In this document: positions 7,981 to 16,806 of the stretch, piece after piece | How the letters are laid out: each line of letters opens with the position of its first letter | Numbering within the stretch: the stretch's first letter is position 1 | DNA from: an uncultured Lachnospiraceae bacterium | GTDB taxonomy: Bacteria; Bacillota; Clostridia; Lachnospirales; Lachnospiraceae | Reading direction: 5' to 3' | Assembly: GCA_944381575.1 (NCBI GenBank) | Contig: CALWLS010000012.1 | Location: forward strand, 1-52,521 | Length of the DNA: 52,521 bases | Program-made: the position numbers and the translations under genes | Notes under the pieces: generated by a model | Seen by the model: the letters and a program-made list of their open reading frames with translations, nothing else | Database searches by the model: none | What the model was told of the DNA's origin: nothing

Positions 7981-9360
7981 TTAGTCTTTCTTGTCAGCCG
8001 CTGCTTTTTCCGCGTCGGCTTTTGCCTTTTCGGCTGCCTGCTTTGCTCTGTTGATGGCCTGAACTTCCTTCTTTGCCTGCTTGAAGAGCTGTGTGAGCGG
8101 TCTCTTGGCAGGGCAGATATAAGAGCAGGTTCCGCACTCGATGCACTCCATACCGTTTAACTCTACGAACTTGTCAAGGTTGCCCTTCTCGACCTCCTTG
8201 GACATGATAGGCGGTATGAGGAATATAGGACAGGCGTCAACGCAGCGTCCGCATCTTACGCAGTGAGTTCCCACGCTCTCAGCCACCTCATCGTGTACGA
8301 AAGCACAGAGGGCTGAGGAGTTCTTGACTACAGGCACATTTGTATCAAACAGCGCCATACCCATCATAGGGCCTCCGCATATGATCTTGGCCGGAGTTGT
8401 GTGATATCCTCCGATGGCCTCGACTATACGTCCGTAAGGCACTCCAAGTCTGATCCTTACGTTGGATGGATCAGCTATGGCGTCTCCGGTGATGGTGATG
8501 TTTTTCTTCATGATAGGCGTGCTCTTGATAACAGCGTCATAGATAGCAGCAAGAGTTGCCACGTTGTCAACGACACAGCCTGCGTCAGCAGGGAGCATCT
8601 TGGAGTTGATCTTGCGTCCTGTAACAGCGTAGATGAGCTGACGCTCGCCTCCCTCAGGATACTTGGTACGCATTACGACTACGCTTATGTTCTTCTCTCC
8701 CTCAATAAGATGTCTGATCTTATCGATGGCTGTCTGCTTGTTGTTCTCTATCGCGATTATACCCTTCGCGTTAGGGAACAGGGAGAGAACGACCTTCATT
8801 CCGCCTACAACACGCTCCGGTTCTTCTACCATAAGTCTGTGGTCATTGGTAAGCATAGGCTCGCACTCTGAACCGTTGGCGATAACGTAATCGATATCGT
8901 CATCATTCTTAGGCGCAAGCTTGACATGCGTAGGGAAACCCGCACCTCCCATACCGATGATGCCGGCTTCCTTAATGATATTCCTTATGTCATTTTTCGT
9001 AAGGTCATCGAGGCTCCTCTCGGTGCCGATGCCCTCTACCTCCTTAAAGAGGCCGTCGCTTGTGATGACTATAGACTGTACGTAGCTTCCCATCGTCGTA
9101 AGACGAGGCTCTATAGCCTTGACTGTTCCCGAAACAGATGAGGTCACTACCGCCGAAATAAATCCTCCCGGCTCAGCTATCTTCTGTCCGGCCAGCACAT
9201 AGTCTCCAACCGCCACGATAGGCTTGGACGGAGCACCTATACCCTGGGACATCGGGAATATATAATCCCCGTCAAATTCAAGTTCCTTGATCGCGCAGTA
9301 CTCGCTCAGGTTCTTTCCCTCGTAGGTATGGACGCCGCCTCTAAATGTCGCAAGGCCCAT
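7981..9360 (-). CDS. rnfC: Rnf electron transport complex subunit C
   Basis: Peripheral subunit that reduces NAD+; 459 residues. The N-terminal barrel-sandwich segment is followed by the FMN/NADH-binding part containing IGMGGAGFPTHVKL near residue 135. Two 4Fe-4S motifs lie at CVRCGRCVDACP and CIECGTCSYICP (residues about 365-415). The last 35 residues are lysine- and alanine-rich, as in many RnfC proteins. It is the first gene of an rnfCDGEAB operon, the order found in clostridial and proteobacterial Rnf loci, and has an extended -10 promoter upstream. Confidence 0.97.
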   Translation of the reverse strand: MGLATFRGGVHTYEGKNLSEYCAIKELEFDGDYIFPMSQGIGAPSKPIVAVGDYVLAGQKIAEPGGFISAVVTSSVSGTVKAIEPRLTTMGSYVQSIVITSDGLFKEVEGIGTERSLDDLTKNDIRNIIKEAGIIGMGGAGFPTHVKLAPKNDDDIDYVIANGSECEPMLTNDHRLMVEEPERVVGGMKVVLSLFPNAKGIIAIENNKQTAIDKIRHLIEGEKNISVVVMRTKYPEGGERQLIYAVTGRKINSKMLPADAGCVVDNVATLAAIYDAVIKSTPIMKKNITITGDAIADPSNVRIRLGVPYGRIVEAIGGYHTTPAKIICGGPMMGMALFDTNVPVVKNSSALCAFVHDEVAESVGTHCVRCGRCVDACPIFLIPPIMSKEVEKGNLDKFVELNGMECIECGTCSYICPAKRPLTQLFKQAKKEVQAINRAKQAAEKAKADAEKAAADKKD

Positions 9361-9428
9361 AAATCAAGTTCCCCTTTCTTTATAAGAATTTAAAAAATCT
9401 TTTAACTTTTTCGTAAAAGTTCAATGTG

Positions 9429-9456
9429 ATTATAGCATTTACCGTGTTATTTTCAA
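9429..9456 (-). promoter_or_regulatory. Promoter of the rnf operon
   Basis: On the minus strand TTGAAA (9451-9456), a 16-base spacer and TGC-TATAAT (TATAAT at 9429-9434), a full extended -10 element. Confidence 0.72.
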
Positions 9457-9526
9457 GTTAAAGATGCTTGCATACAAATAATTTGTATGTCGTTTTAAAG
9501 GCCTGCAAAGATATTTCTAATTGGTC

Positions 9527-9555
9527 TTGTCAAAACTTACAAGTAATTATAGAAT
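9527..9555 (+). promoter_or_regulatory. Probable promoter of the DMT transporter gene
   Basis: TTGTCA (9527-9532), a 17-base spacer and TAGAAT (9550-9555). It implies a leader of about 100 bases before the ATG at 9661; I see no riboswitch in that leader. Confidence 0.45.
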
Positions 9556-9660
9556 TTGTTGTGAATTAACACGGCGTAAAGAGATACGGATAAAAATGAA
9601 CATATGAATACCTAAACATCCGATGCCGCATTAATATCCTTGCTTTATCAGGTGATCTCT

Positions 9661-10569
9661 ATGAATAAAAATACAAGAGGAAGCATCATATTACTTATAA
9701 CCGCCCTTATCTGGGGAACCACCTTCGTGGTACAGAGCTCAGCCATGGACGACATCGGCCCTCTGCTATTTTTAGTGACCAGGTTTTTCTTAGGCGGCCT
9801 CTCGCTGCTGCCCGTCATTTTTTTTATGCACAAAAAAAGGCTCCATGACGGCAGCCTTAATAATGAACAAATATCTTCCTTAAATAAATACTCCGTAAAA
9901 GCCGGATTTATATGCGGCCTTGCCCTTATGGCCGCCGCAGCCCTGCAGCAGTACGGGCTTATCACCACCTCTGCCGGAAAGGCAGGCTTCATAACGGCCA
10001 TATACATAGTCCTTGTGCCCATAGCAGGCTTTTTCATCGGAAAACGCATCCCTAAGGCCACATGGATAAGCGTCATTATAGCCATAGTCGGTTTTTATCT
10101 GTTAAGCATAAAGGAAGGATTTTCCATAGAAACGGGAGATTTCCTGTGTCTTTTGTGCGCCTTCGGCTTTACGGTCCAGATACTTTTAGTGGATCATTTC
10201 ATGGAAAATAAAGCCGATGCCCTGATACTTTCCTGTACGGAATTTTTTACGGTCTCCGCAGTGCTGTTTTTTCCGATGCTTGTCGTTGAGGGCTTTCATT
10301 TCAATCTCATCAGAAACGCAGCCTTCAGCATACTCTACTGCGGCATCATGGCAAGCGGCGTGGCCTACACCTTCCAGGTCATAGGCCAGCGTGATACGAG
10401 CCCTGCCGTGGCAACGCTCCTTATGAGCCTTGAATCCGTATTTGCCGCCCTCTCAGGCTGGCTCCTCCTCGGAGAAAAGCTGACATTAAGAGAGCTTGCA
10501 GGCTGCATCCTGGTATTTATCGGCGTCATAATCGCCCAGCTTGCGCAGCCTGCCTCCGATAAGGCTTAA
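9661..10569 (+). CDS. EamA/DMT-superfamily transporter
   Basis: Integral membrane protein of the drug/metabolite transporter superfamily, 302 residues from the ATG at 9661 (AGGTGATC just upstream; an earlier in-frame TTG is ignored). Ten predicted helices form two EamA repeats. The first contains GSIILLITALIWGTTFVVQS, the second GVAYTFQVIGQRDTSPAVAT and SLESVFAALSGWLLLGE, which is characteristic. The substrate cannot be read from sequence; relatives export amino acids, nucleotides or drugs. It converges on the aldolase gene with only 12 bases between. Confidence 0.92.
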   Translation: MNKNTRGSIILLITALIWGTTFVVQSSAMDDIGPLLFLVTRFFLGGLSLLPVIFFMHKKRLHDGSLNNEQISSLNKYSVKAGFICGLALMAAAALQQYGLITTSAGKAGFITAIYIVLVPIAGFFIGKRIPKATWISVIIAIVGFYLLSIKEGFSIETGDFLCLLCAFGFTVQILLVDHFMENKADALILSCTEFFTVSAVLFFPMLVVEGFHFNLIRNAAFSILYCGIMASGVAYTFQVIGQRDTSPAVATLLMSLESVFAALSGWLLLGEKLTLRELAGCILVFIGVIIAQLAQPASDKA

Positions 10570-10581
10570 GGGAACTGTTTA

Positions 10582-11229
10582 TCAGAATCCCGCCCTTATT
10601 CTTTCCGCAGCGTAGATGGCCTCTCTCGTGAGCTTTTCTATGCGGTCGAATTCGCCGTTATTGATAAAGCCCTCCTTGCACATCCATGAACCTCCGATGG
10701 CAGCTACCAGATCCGAGGTGAGGTAATCCCTCATATTGTCCCTGTTCACTCCGCCGGTAGGCATGAACTTAACTCCCTTAAGGGCTGCCGCGATGGCCTT
10801 TATCGTACCTATGCCTCCCATCTTTTCCGCAGGGAAGAACTTAACGATCTTAAGGCCTCTCTTCATTGCCTGGAATATCTCCGAAGCCGTGGCGCAGCCA
10901 GGATATATCGGTATATCCCTGGAAATGCAGTAATCCACTATCTCAGGATCGAATACCGGAGAAACAATAAATTTAGCTCCGGCAGATACAGCCTTATTAA
11001 CATTTTCAATGGTCAGCACTGTACCGGCTCCCACAAGGATGTCAGGGAAATTCTCAGAGATCTTCCTTATGGATTCCTCCGCCGCATCCGTCCTGAAGGT
11101 GACCTCAGCGCACTTTAATCCGGCCTTAAGCAGAGACTCGGCTAAAGGCACCGCATTCTCAGCATCGTCGATAACTATTACCGGGATCACTCCGAGGCTC
11201 GTTATCTCTTCATTCATCTTTTCAAACAT
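10582..11229 (-). CDS. eda: Bifunctional KHG/KDPG aldolase
   Basis: Class I aldolase that cleaves 2-keto-3-deoxy-6-phosphogluconate to pyruvate and glyceraldehyde 3-phosphate and/or 4-hydroxy-2-oxoglutarate. 215 residues, normal length. Catalytic Glu lies in CAEVTFRT and the Schiff-base Lys in KIVKFFPAE; the phosphate-binding glycine motif is MPTGGV. AAGGAG lies 7 bases before the ATG. It follows ligA on the same strand after 92 bases. No Entner-Doudoroff dehydratase or sugar kinase is nearby, so the physiological substrate is uncertain. Confidence 0.93.
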   Translation of the reverse strand: MFEKMNEEITSLGVIPVIVIDDAENAVPLAESLLKAGLKCAEVTFRTDAAEESIRKISENFPDILVGAGTVLTIENVNKAVSAGAKFIVSPVFDPEIVDYCISRDIPIYPGCATASEIFQAMKRGLKIVKFFPAEKMGGIGTIKAIAAALKGVKFMPTGGVNRDNMRDYLTSDLVAAIGGSWMCKEGFINNGEFDRIEKLTREAIYAAERIRAGF

Positions 11230-11321
11230 ATGATCGCTCCTTATTTATAAAACGCTGTTATTGCATATATGACATTTAACAGTCATTATGCCTCGTCACA
11301 TTTTCCTGTAATTAAAACTCA

Positions 11322-13343
11322 TCAGCCTCCGGATCTGATGTCCTCAGGCTTAAGCTCCTCCGGCAGCATGGCGATGAAATCCTCCTCGGTAATTACCGGG
11401 ATACCAAGCTCCGCCGCCTTTACGTTCTTGGATGACCTGCTGGTTATGTCATTATTGATCAGGTAAGAGGTCTTTGAGGAAACAGAGCCTGAAGCCTTTC
11501 CTCCGAGCTTTTCAATAACGGCTTCGACCGCCTTCCTGTTAGGGAAATGTCTTACGTCGCCGGTTATGACAAAGGTCATACCCTCAAATATCTGCTCAGT
11601 AACGCCCTCATCCTCGGCCTTCTTAAATGTAAGCACTTCGGCAAGATCCAATGCGCGCCTTATATTTTTATCATCCGCAAAATAGCTTATGAAATTATCC
11701 GCAAGCACCGGACCTATATCTCTTATCTCAAGAAGGCTGTCCCTGTCGGCCTTCATTATCCTGTCAAGATCGTTGCCAAAGGCCCTGCATACCGCCTTTG
11801 CTCCGGCAAGGCCTATGCCCGGGATCCCGAGGCCGTAGATAAATCTGTAAAGCTCAGTATCCGACGCCTTTTGGGCGGAGGATATCAGATTTGCCGCCGA
11901 TTTCTCGCCGAATCCATCCATGGCAGCTATCTCGCCCCTGTAACGCTCCAGCTTAAAAATATCCGCATACTCGTGGATAAATCCGTTATCTATCAGCTTT
12001 TCCAGAGTCATCTCCGAAAGCCCGTCCACGTTCAGCGCGTCCCGGCTCACCATCAGGGCGAAGGACTTGATCTTTTTAGCCGGGCAGTCAGGGTTTATGC
12101 AGTACAGCAGGGCTGCCGTATTATCCCTCCTTACCTCCGTCGGTCCTCCGCAGACCGGACACTTATCCGGTATGACGACATTTCCGCTGCGGGTAAGGTT
12201 ATCGTTGATCTGCGGTATGATCATGTTGGACTTATATACATTTATCGTATCCCCTATGCCAAGCTGGAGCTCCTCCACTATGCTCACGTTATGCACGCTT
12301 GCCCTGGTGACGGTGGTCCCCTCCAGCTCCACCGGATCAAACACGGCCACCGGATTGATGAGACCCGTCCTTGAGCCTGACCAGTCTATGCGCCTTAAGG
12401 TGGTCTCCGCCAGCTCATCCTGCCACTTAAAAGCTATGGAATTCCTCGGAAACTTGGCAGTCCTGCCAAGGGAAAGGCCGTAGGCCACATCCTCAAAGGC
12501 CAGCACCAGTCCGTCGGAAGGTATATCATATGTAGGAATACGGTCCTTGAAGCTCTGTATATCCTCCTTTATGGTGTCGCCGTCCGTAAACACATGCTCC
12601 ACCACCTCAAAGCCCTGGGCCGTAAGCCAGTCAAAGCCCGCTGAAAATGAATTGTGAAGATCAGGCACCTCCGGAGCCCTCTCAGTACCCTCTACCGATA
12701 CCAGTGTAAATACTATAAGCTTTACATGTCTTCCGGCGGTGACCGAAGGATCCAGCTGTCTTACGGAACCTGAACACAGGTTTCTCGGATTTTTATACCT
12801 TGCGGCAGTGTCCGCCACCTCCTCGTTGATCCTTTCAAAATCACTGTAGGAAATGACCGCCTCGCCGCGCACCACAAGCTTTCCCTTAAAGGGTATCTGC
12901 CCCGGAAGATTTTCAAAATATCTGGCGTTTGGAGTCACCACCTCGCCGACCTCGCCGTTTCCTCTTGTGACGGCTTTCTTAAGCACTCCGTCCTCATAGG
13001 TCACTACGCAGGTTATGCCGTCCAGCTTCCAGCTTAATACACACTTATGCCCGTTCATCCAGCTGATGAGCTCATCGGCAGACTTGGTCTTGTCCAGGGA
13101 AAGCATCGGGCTTTCATGGCGCTCCTTGGGAAGCTCTGAGATGATCTCATAGCCTACATTCTGGGACGGCGAATTGGAAAGCCTGAAGCCTGTCTCCTTC
13201 TCCAGCTCCAAAAGCTCGTCATAATATCTGTCGTAGTCGATATTGGGCATGATCTCCCTGCCCTCCTGATAATAGGTACGGCTCGCCAGATTGAGAAGGT
13301 CCGTAAGCTCCTTTATCCTTTTGATCTTTTCTTCATTATTCAT
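11322..13343 (-). CDS. ligA: NAD-dependent DNA ligase
   Basis: Seals nicks in DNA during replication and repair, using NAD+ as AMP donor. 673 residues, standard for LigA. The adenylation lysine is in LSWKLDGITC (K-x-D-G motif, near residue 109). Next come the OB-fold domain, a Cys4 zinc finger (CPVCGG and CINPDCP), helix-hairpin-helix repeats (MDGFGEKSAANL, IYGLGIPGIG) and a C-terminal BRCT domain (FEGMTFVITGDV to the end). The family usually has K-V-D-G; leucine here is a minor change. It starts 41 bases after the aminotransferase gene, so the two are probably co-transcribed. Confidence 0.97.
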   Translation of the reverse strand: MNNEEKIKRIKELTDLLNLASRTYYQEGREIMPNIDYDRYYDELLELEKETGFRLSNSPSQNVGYEIISELPKERHESPMLSLDKTKSADELISWMNGHKCVLSWKLDGITCVVTYEDGVLKKAVTRGNGEVGEVVTPNARYFENLPGQIPFKGKLVVRGEAVISYSDFERINEEVADTAARYKNPRNLCSGSVRQLDPSVTAGRHVKLIVFTLVSVEGTERAPEVPDLHNSFSAGFDWLTAQGFEVVEHVFTDGDTIKEDIQSFKDRIPTYDIPSDGLVLAFEDVAYGLSLGRTAKFPRNSIAFKWQDELAETTLRRIDWSGSRTGLINPVAVFDPVELEGTTVTRASVHNVSIVEELQLGIGDTINVYKSNMIIPQINDNLTRSGNVVIPDKCPVCGGPTEVRRDNTAALLYCINPDCPAKKIKSFALMVSRDALNVDGLSEMTLEKLIDNGFIHEYADIFKLERYRGEIAAMDGFGEKSAANLISSAQKASDTELYRFIYGLGIPGIGLAGAKAVCRAFGNDLDRIMKADRDSLLEIRDIGPVLADNFISYFADDKNIRRALDLAEVLTFKKAEDEGVTEQIFEGMTFVITGDVRHFPNRKAVEAVIEKLGGKASGSVSSKTSYLINNDITSRSSKNVKAAELGIPVITEEDFIAMLPEELKPEDIRSGG

Positions 13344-13384
13344 TATCTGCCCTCATCAGCTTGAATCTGCGCCCTGTCCGGCTG

Positions 13385-14698
13385 TCACTCCTCCTTGGCG
13401 GTCTCCTCGATGCCCTTATTTTCAAGAAGCTTATCCACAGTTGCCAGCTTTACGCAGGTGGTAAATACATTCATGGCCTCCCTGATCTCATCATTGCCCG
13501 GGAAGGACGGCGCTATACGTATGTTAGTGTCCTCCGGATCGATGCCGTAAGGGAAGGTGGCTCCCGCGTTTGTAAGTTGCACTCCCACCTTCTTGCAGAG
13601 AGACACTATGGCCTTTGCGCATCCCGGCATGGAATCAAAGGAAATGAAATATCCGCCGTAAGGCTTTGTCCAGGTGGCGATATCAAGAGCCCCAAGCTCC
13701 CTCTCAAGTATCTCCTCCACAGCCTCAAACTTCGGCCTGAGCAGTGCTGCGTGCTTCTTCATGTGCTCGTCTATTCCGTGTATATCCTTAAAGAACCTCA
13801 CATGCCTCAGCTGATTTACCTTATCATGGCCTATGGTCTGGAACTTCATGGTCTTCTTGATATCCTCAAGATTATTATGCGAAGCCGCGCACATGGCTAT
13901 GCCGGATCCCGGGAAGCTGATCTTGGAGGTCGAAGCAAACTTATATACCATATCAGGATTGCCCGCCCTCTTGCACTCCGCAAGTATCTCTATAAGATGA
14001 TCCTGATGGTGCTCATATAAATGATGCACCGTATATGCATTATCCCAGTATATACGGAAATCCGGAGCCGCCGGCTTAAGCCTTGCAAAACGCCTTACGG
14101 TCTCATCCGAATAGGAATTACCGGTTGGATTGGAATACTTAGGCACGCACCAGATACCCTTTATGGTCTCATCAGAAGCCACAAGCTTTTCCACCATATC
14201 CATGTCAGGACCCGTTTCAAGCATAGGCACATTGATCATTTCAAATCCGAAATGCTCCGTTATCATGAAATGACGGTCGTACCCCGGCACTACGCAGATC
14301 CACTTTACCTTCGGCAGCTTGCACCACGGCGTAGAACCCATGATGCCGTGGGTATAGCTCCTGGAAATGCAGTCGTACATTACATTTAAGGAAGAGTTTC
14401 CAAATATAATGAGATTATCCGGATTGACCTCCATTATGTCTGCCATAAGCTCCTTGGCCTCAGGTATGCCGTCCAGCACTCCGTAATTCCGGCAGTCGGA
14501 TCCGTCCTCACAGCTTAAATCAGAGTCTGAGCTCAGGACATCCATCATGCCCATGGAGAGATCCAGCTGCGCCGGTGAAGGCTTTCCTCTTGCCATGTTA
14601 AGGTTAAGTGCCATGTACTTATATTTCTTGTACTTTTCCTCAAGCACGGCATGCTCTTTTTCGAGCTCGTCCACAGTCATATCCGCATATCTTTTCAT
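13385..14698 (-). CDS. Class I PLP aminotransferase, aspartate aminotransferase Ic-like
   Basis: Fold type I PLP enzyme of 437 residues. It has the MARGKPSPAQLDLS start and NYGVLDGIPEAKELMADI stretch typical of the Ic aspartate aminotransferase group (Pfam Asp_aminotransf) described from Corynebacterium. The PLP lysine is in STSKISFPGSG and the cofactor aspartate in YWDNAYTVHH. It likely converts aspartate and 2-oxoglutarate to oxaloacetate and glutamate; related proteins can act as transcription-factor-free remnants of MocR-like enzymes, so substrate is an inference. Ribosome site GGAAGG precedes the ATG. It heads the aminotransferase-ligA(-eda) gene run. Confidence 0.9.
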   Translation of the reverse strand: MKRYADMTVDELEKEHAVLEEKYKKYKYMALNLNMARGKPSPAQLDLSMGMMDVLSSDSDLSCEDGSDCRNYGVLDGIPEAKELMADIMEVNPDNLIIFGNSSLNVMYDCISRSYTHGIMGSTPWCKLPKVKWICVVPGYDRHFMITEHFGFEMINVPMLETGPDMDMVEKLVASDETIKGIWCVPKYSNPTGNSYSDETVRRFARLKPAAPDFRIYWDNAYTVHHLYEHHQDHLIEILAECKRAGNPDMVYKFASTSKISFPGSGIAMCAASHNNLEDIKKTMKFQTIGHDKVNQLRHVRFFKDIHGIDEHMKKHAALLRPKFEAVEEILERELGALDIATWTKPYGGYFISFDSMPGCAKAIVSLCKKVGVQLTNAGATFPYGIDPEDTNIRIAPSFPGNDEIREAMNVFTTCVKLATVDKLLENKGIEETAKEE

Positions 14699-14798
14699 CC
14701 GCTTACCTTCCTTTTCTAAATAGTCTTATATCTTATCGGGCGTTTCCCGGCCTTGCCGCCTGGAAGCCCTCATATACGGCGTTTACAGATCAGATTTA

Positions 14799-14807
14799 AG
14801 TATATCA
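14799..14807 (-). promoter_or_regulatory. Extended -10 promoter for the aminotransferase gene
   Basis: On the minus strand TGA-TATACT, an extended -10 element, about 100 bases upstream of the ATG. No good -35 at the right spacing. Confidence 0.4.
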
Positions 14808-14932
14808 CACATGCATTTGACAATTCCATATTTTCTTGATTGAACCGGCTCAAGGCACATTACGCCGGTTAGCCGCGGTTATCAATAAAATCGTTCACCG
14901 GTTAAACAAATTAGCGATGTACTTTTATATAT

Positions 14933-14958
14933 ACAACTCAGAAAAAACATAGTATAAT
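14933..14958 (+). promoter_or_regulatory. Probable promoter of the NhaC-family gene
   Basis: TATAAT (14953-14958) with a weak -35 (TATACA) 17 bases upstream. The 110-base leader to the ATG at 15075 shows no known riboswitch core; I looked specifically for an S-box because of the methionine-related neighbour and did not see one. Confidence 0.45.
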
Positions 14959-15074
14959 ATGCACAAAAGAAGAGTTTTGCTGTAAAAATTTATATGCATT
15001 ATCACAATAAAAATGCATATATTTTAGTTAGTGGCTTTGTGCAGAAATGAACACTTTATCAAGGGGGAAAAGTT

Positions 15075-16499
15075 ATGAGTGAACCTAAGAAAAAAGCCAA
15101 CGGACTGGCGCTGCTGCCATTCGTCATATTTATAGTGATCTTCCTTGGCGCCGGACTTTACTATCAGGCGCAGGGAGTGGAAATGGCGTTCTACCAGTTC
15201 CCTTCGGTTGCGGCAATGTTCATAGCCGTACTGATAGCATTCCTGATGACCAAGGGATCCATCGACGAGCGTTTCGCTCTGTTCTCAAAGGGAGCTGCAA
15301 ACGTGGACGTCCTGACCATGCTTATGATCTTCCTGCTTGCCGGAGCATTCTCAACGGTAGCCGGAGAGATGGGCGGACGTGACGCCACCATAAACCTCGG
15401 ACTTTCAATAATACCGGTGCACTTCCTTGCCGCAGGCGTATTCATCATCTCGGCATTCATGGGAACCGCTACCGGTACATCAATGGGAACTATTTCAGCG
15501 ATCGTGCCTATCGCGGTCGGAGTTGCTGATAAGGGCGGCCTTAGCATCCCTCTTTTCCTCGGTGCCTGCGTCGGCGGAGCAATGTTCGGTGATAACCTTT
15601 CCATGATCTCCGATACGACCATCGCCGCTACAAGATCCCAGGGCTGCGAAATGAAGGATAAGTTCAGAGTCAACTTCCTCATCGCTCTTCCTGCAGCGAT
15701 TGTCACGATAGTACTCCTGCTTATATTTGGAAGACCTGAGACAGTTACGGATCTCGGAAACCTTGAGTACAGCATCATAAAGGTCATCCCTTATATCCTG
15801 GTACTCGTACTTGCCTTAAGCGGACTCAACGTTTTCCTCTGCCTGACCATAGGTATATTCTCAGCAGGAATCGTAGGACTGCTTACGGCTTCAATGACAC
15901 TTTCAACATTTGCACAGGCTATATATAACGGTTTCATCAGCATGAACGAGACATTCTTCCTGTCCCTCTTCTGCGGAGGTATGGCAGAGATGGTTACCCA
16001 TAACGGCGGTATCGAATGGCTCGTACAGACACTCGGCAAGATGATGAAGGGCAACAAGTCTTCCCAGATCGGTATTGCAGCCCTCGTTTCACTCGCTGAC
16101 TGCGCAGTGGCAAACAACACCATCGCCATCATCCTTTCCGGACCTATGGCAAAGAAGATGGCAAAGGCCCACAAAGTAGACCCAAGACGTACGGCTTCTC
16201 TGTTGGACGTATTCTCCTGCGTATTCCAGGGTATAATCCCTTACGGCGCACAGCTGCTTTCAGCATCCTCACTCACAGCTGCATACGGAGTTGCGATCTC
16301 TACCGTAGAGATCATACCTAACATATGGTACTGCTGGATACTCGCGGTAGTAGCCGTAGCTTCCATATTCATACCGTTTGCCGACGGCATCACAAGGAAG
16401 GATCCTTGGAACTATGAGTATGACTGCGCCGAGTCCGGAGTAGAAGCCAAGAAGGCAATGCTCAAGGCCGAAAGCGGACATCCTGAGACAGAACTTTGA
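15075..16499 (+). CDS. NhaC-family Na+/H+ antiporter-like transporter
   Basis: Integral membrane protein, 474 residues with about 11-12 helices. Features typical of NhaC are GTATGTSMGTISAIVPIAVG near residue 135, GGAMFGDNLSMISDTTIAAT near residue 175, and ADCAVANNTIAII near residue 340. NhaC members exchange Na+ and H+, sometimes coupled to organic acids or amino acids. The gene is followed by its own terminator and then methionine gamma-lyase in the same direction. A NhaC subgroup (MetT) has been proposed as methionine transporter from comparative genomics, so methionine uptake is a reasonable inference but not shown by the sequence. AAGGGGG precedes the ATG. Confidence 0.9.
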   Translation: MSEPKKKANGLALLPFVIFIVIFLGAGLYYQAQGVEMAFYQFPSVAAMFIAVLIAFLMTKGSIDERFALFSKGAANVDVLTMLMIFLLAGAFSTVAGEMGGRDATINLGLSIIPVHFLAAGVFIISAFMGTATGTSMGTISAIVPIAVGVADKGGLSIPLFLGACVGGAMFGDNLSMISDTTIAATRSQGCEMKDKFRVNFLIALPAAIVTIVLLLIFGRPETVTDLGNLEYSIIKVIPYILVLVLALSGLNVFLCLTIGIFSAGIVGLLTASMTLSTFAQAIYNGFISMNETFFLSLFCGGMAEMVTHNGGIEWLVQTLGKMMKGNKSSQIGIAALVSLADCAVANNTIAIILSGPMAKKMAKAHKVDPRRTASLLDVFSCVFQGIIPYGAQLLSASSLTAAYGVAISTVEIIPNIWYCWILAVVAVASIFIPFADGITRKDPWNYEYDCAESGVEAKKAMLKAESGHPETEL

Positions 16500-16565
16500 C
16501 CTTAGCCCCGGGCTGATCATAAAACAACATTTTTACAGCAATTAATATCAAAATATTTTATATCA

Positions 16566-16600
16566 AAAGGCCGGCAAATATTGTCGGCCTTTGTTTTTTG
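16566..16600 (+). terminator. Terminator after the NhaC-family gene
   Basis: AAAGGCCG (16566-16573) pairs with CGGCCTTT (16585-16592) around an 11-base loop, followed by GTTTTTTG. Confidence 0.85.
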
Positions 16601-16663
16601 TATTTTGTTATAAACAAAACTGTCAACTAACGACAGAAAACTGCAACTAACACTATTTTTTTA

Positions 16664-16673
16664 TCCGTGCTAA
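16664..16673 (+). promoter_or_regulatory. Possible extended -10 for methionine gamma-lyase
   Basis: TGC-TAATAT in front of ATAG, about 130 bases before the ATG. No clear -35 was found. Confidence 0.35.
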
Positions 16674-16806
16674 TATAATAGTAGAAAATGAATAAATGAT
16701 ATGCAAAATCATAAGATATTTTTATTCAATTTGCACTATTTTTAGGCCTGAAGCTTATCTCTTCTTTTAATTTAACATCTGTTGATTTAAGAAAGGACGG
16801 TACTTT

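Noticed and set aside
11547-12374. 275-codon plus-strand frame opposite ligA
   Set aside because: Antisense shadow of a confidently identified gene.
14800-15074. S-box/SAM riboswitch upstream of the NhaC-methionine lyase genes
   Set aside because: I looked for the conserved S-box core and a matching terminator/antiterminator and saw neither.
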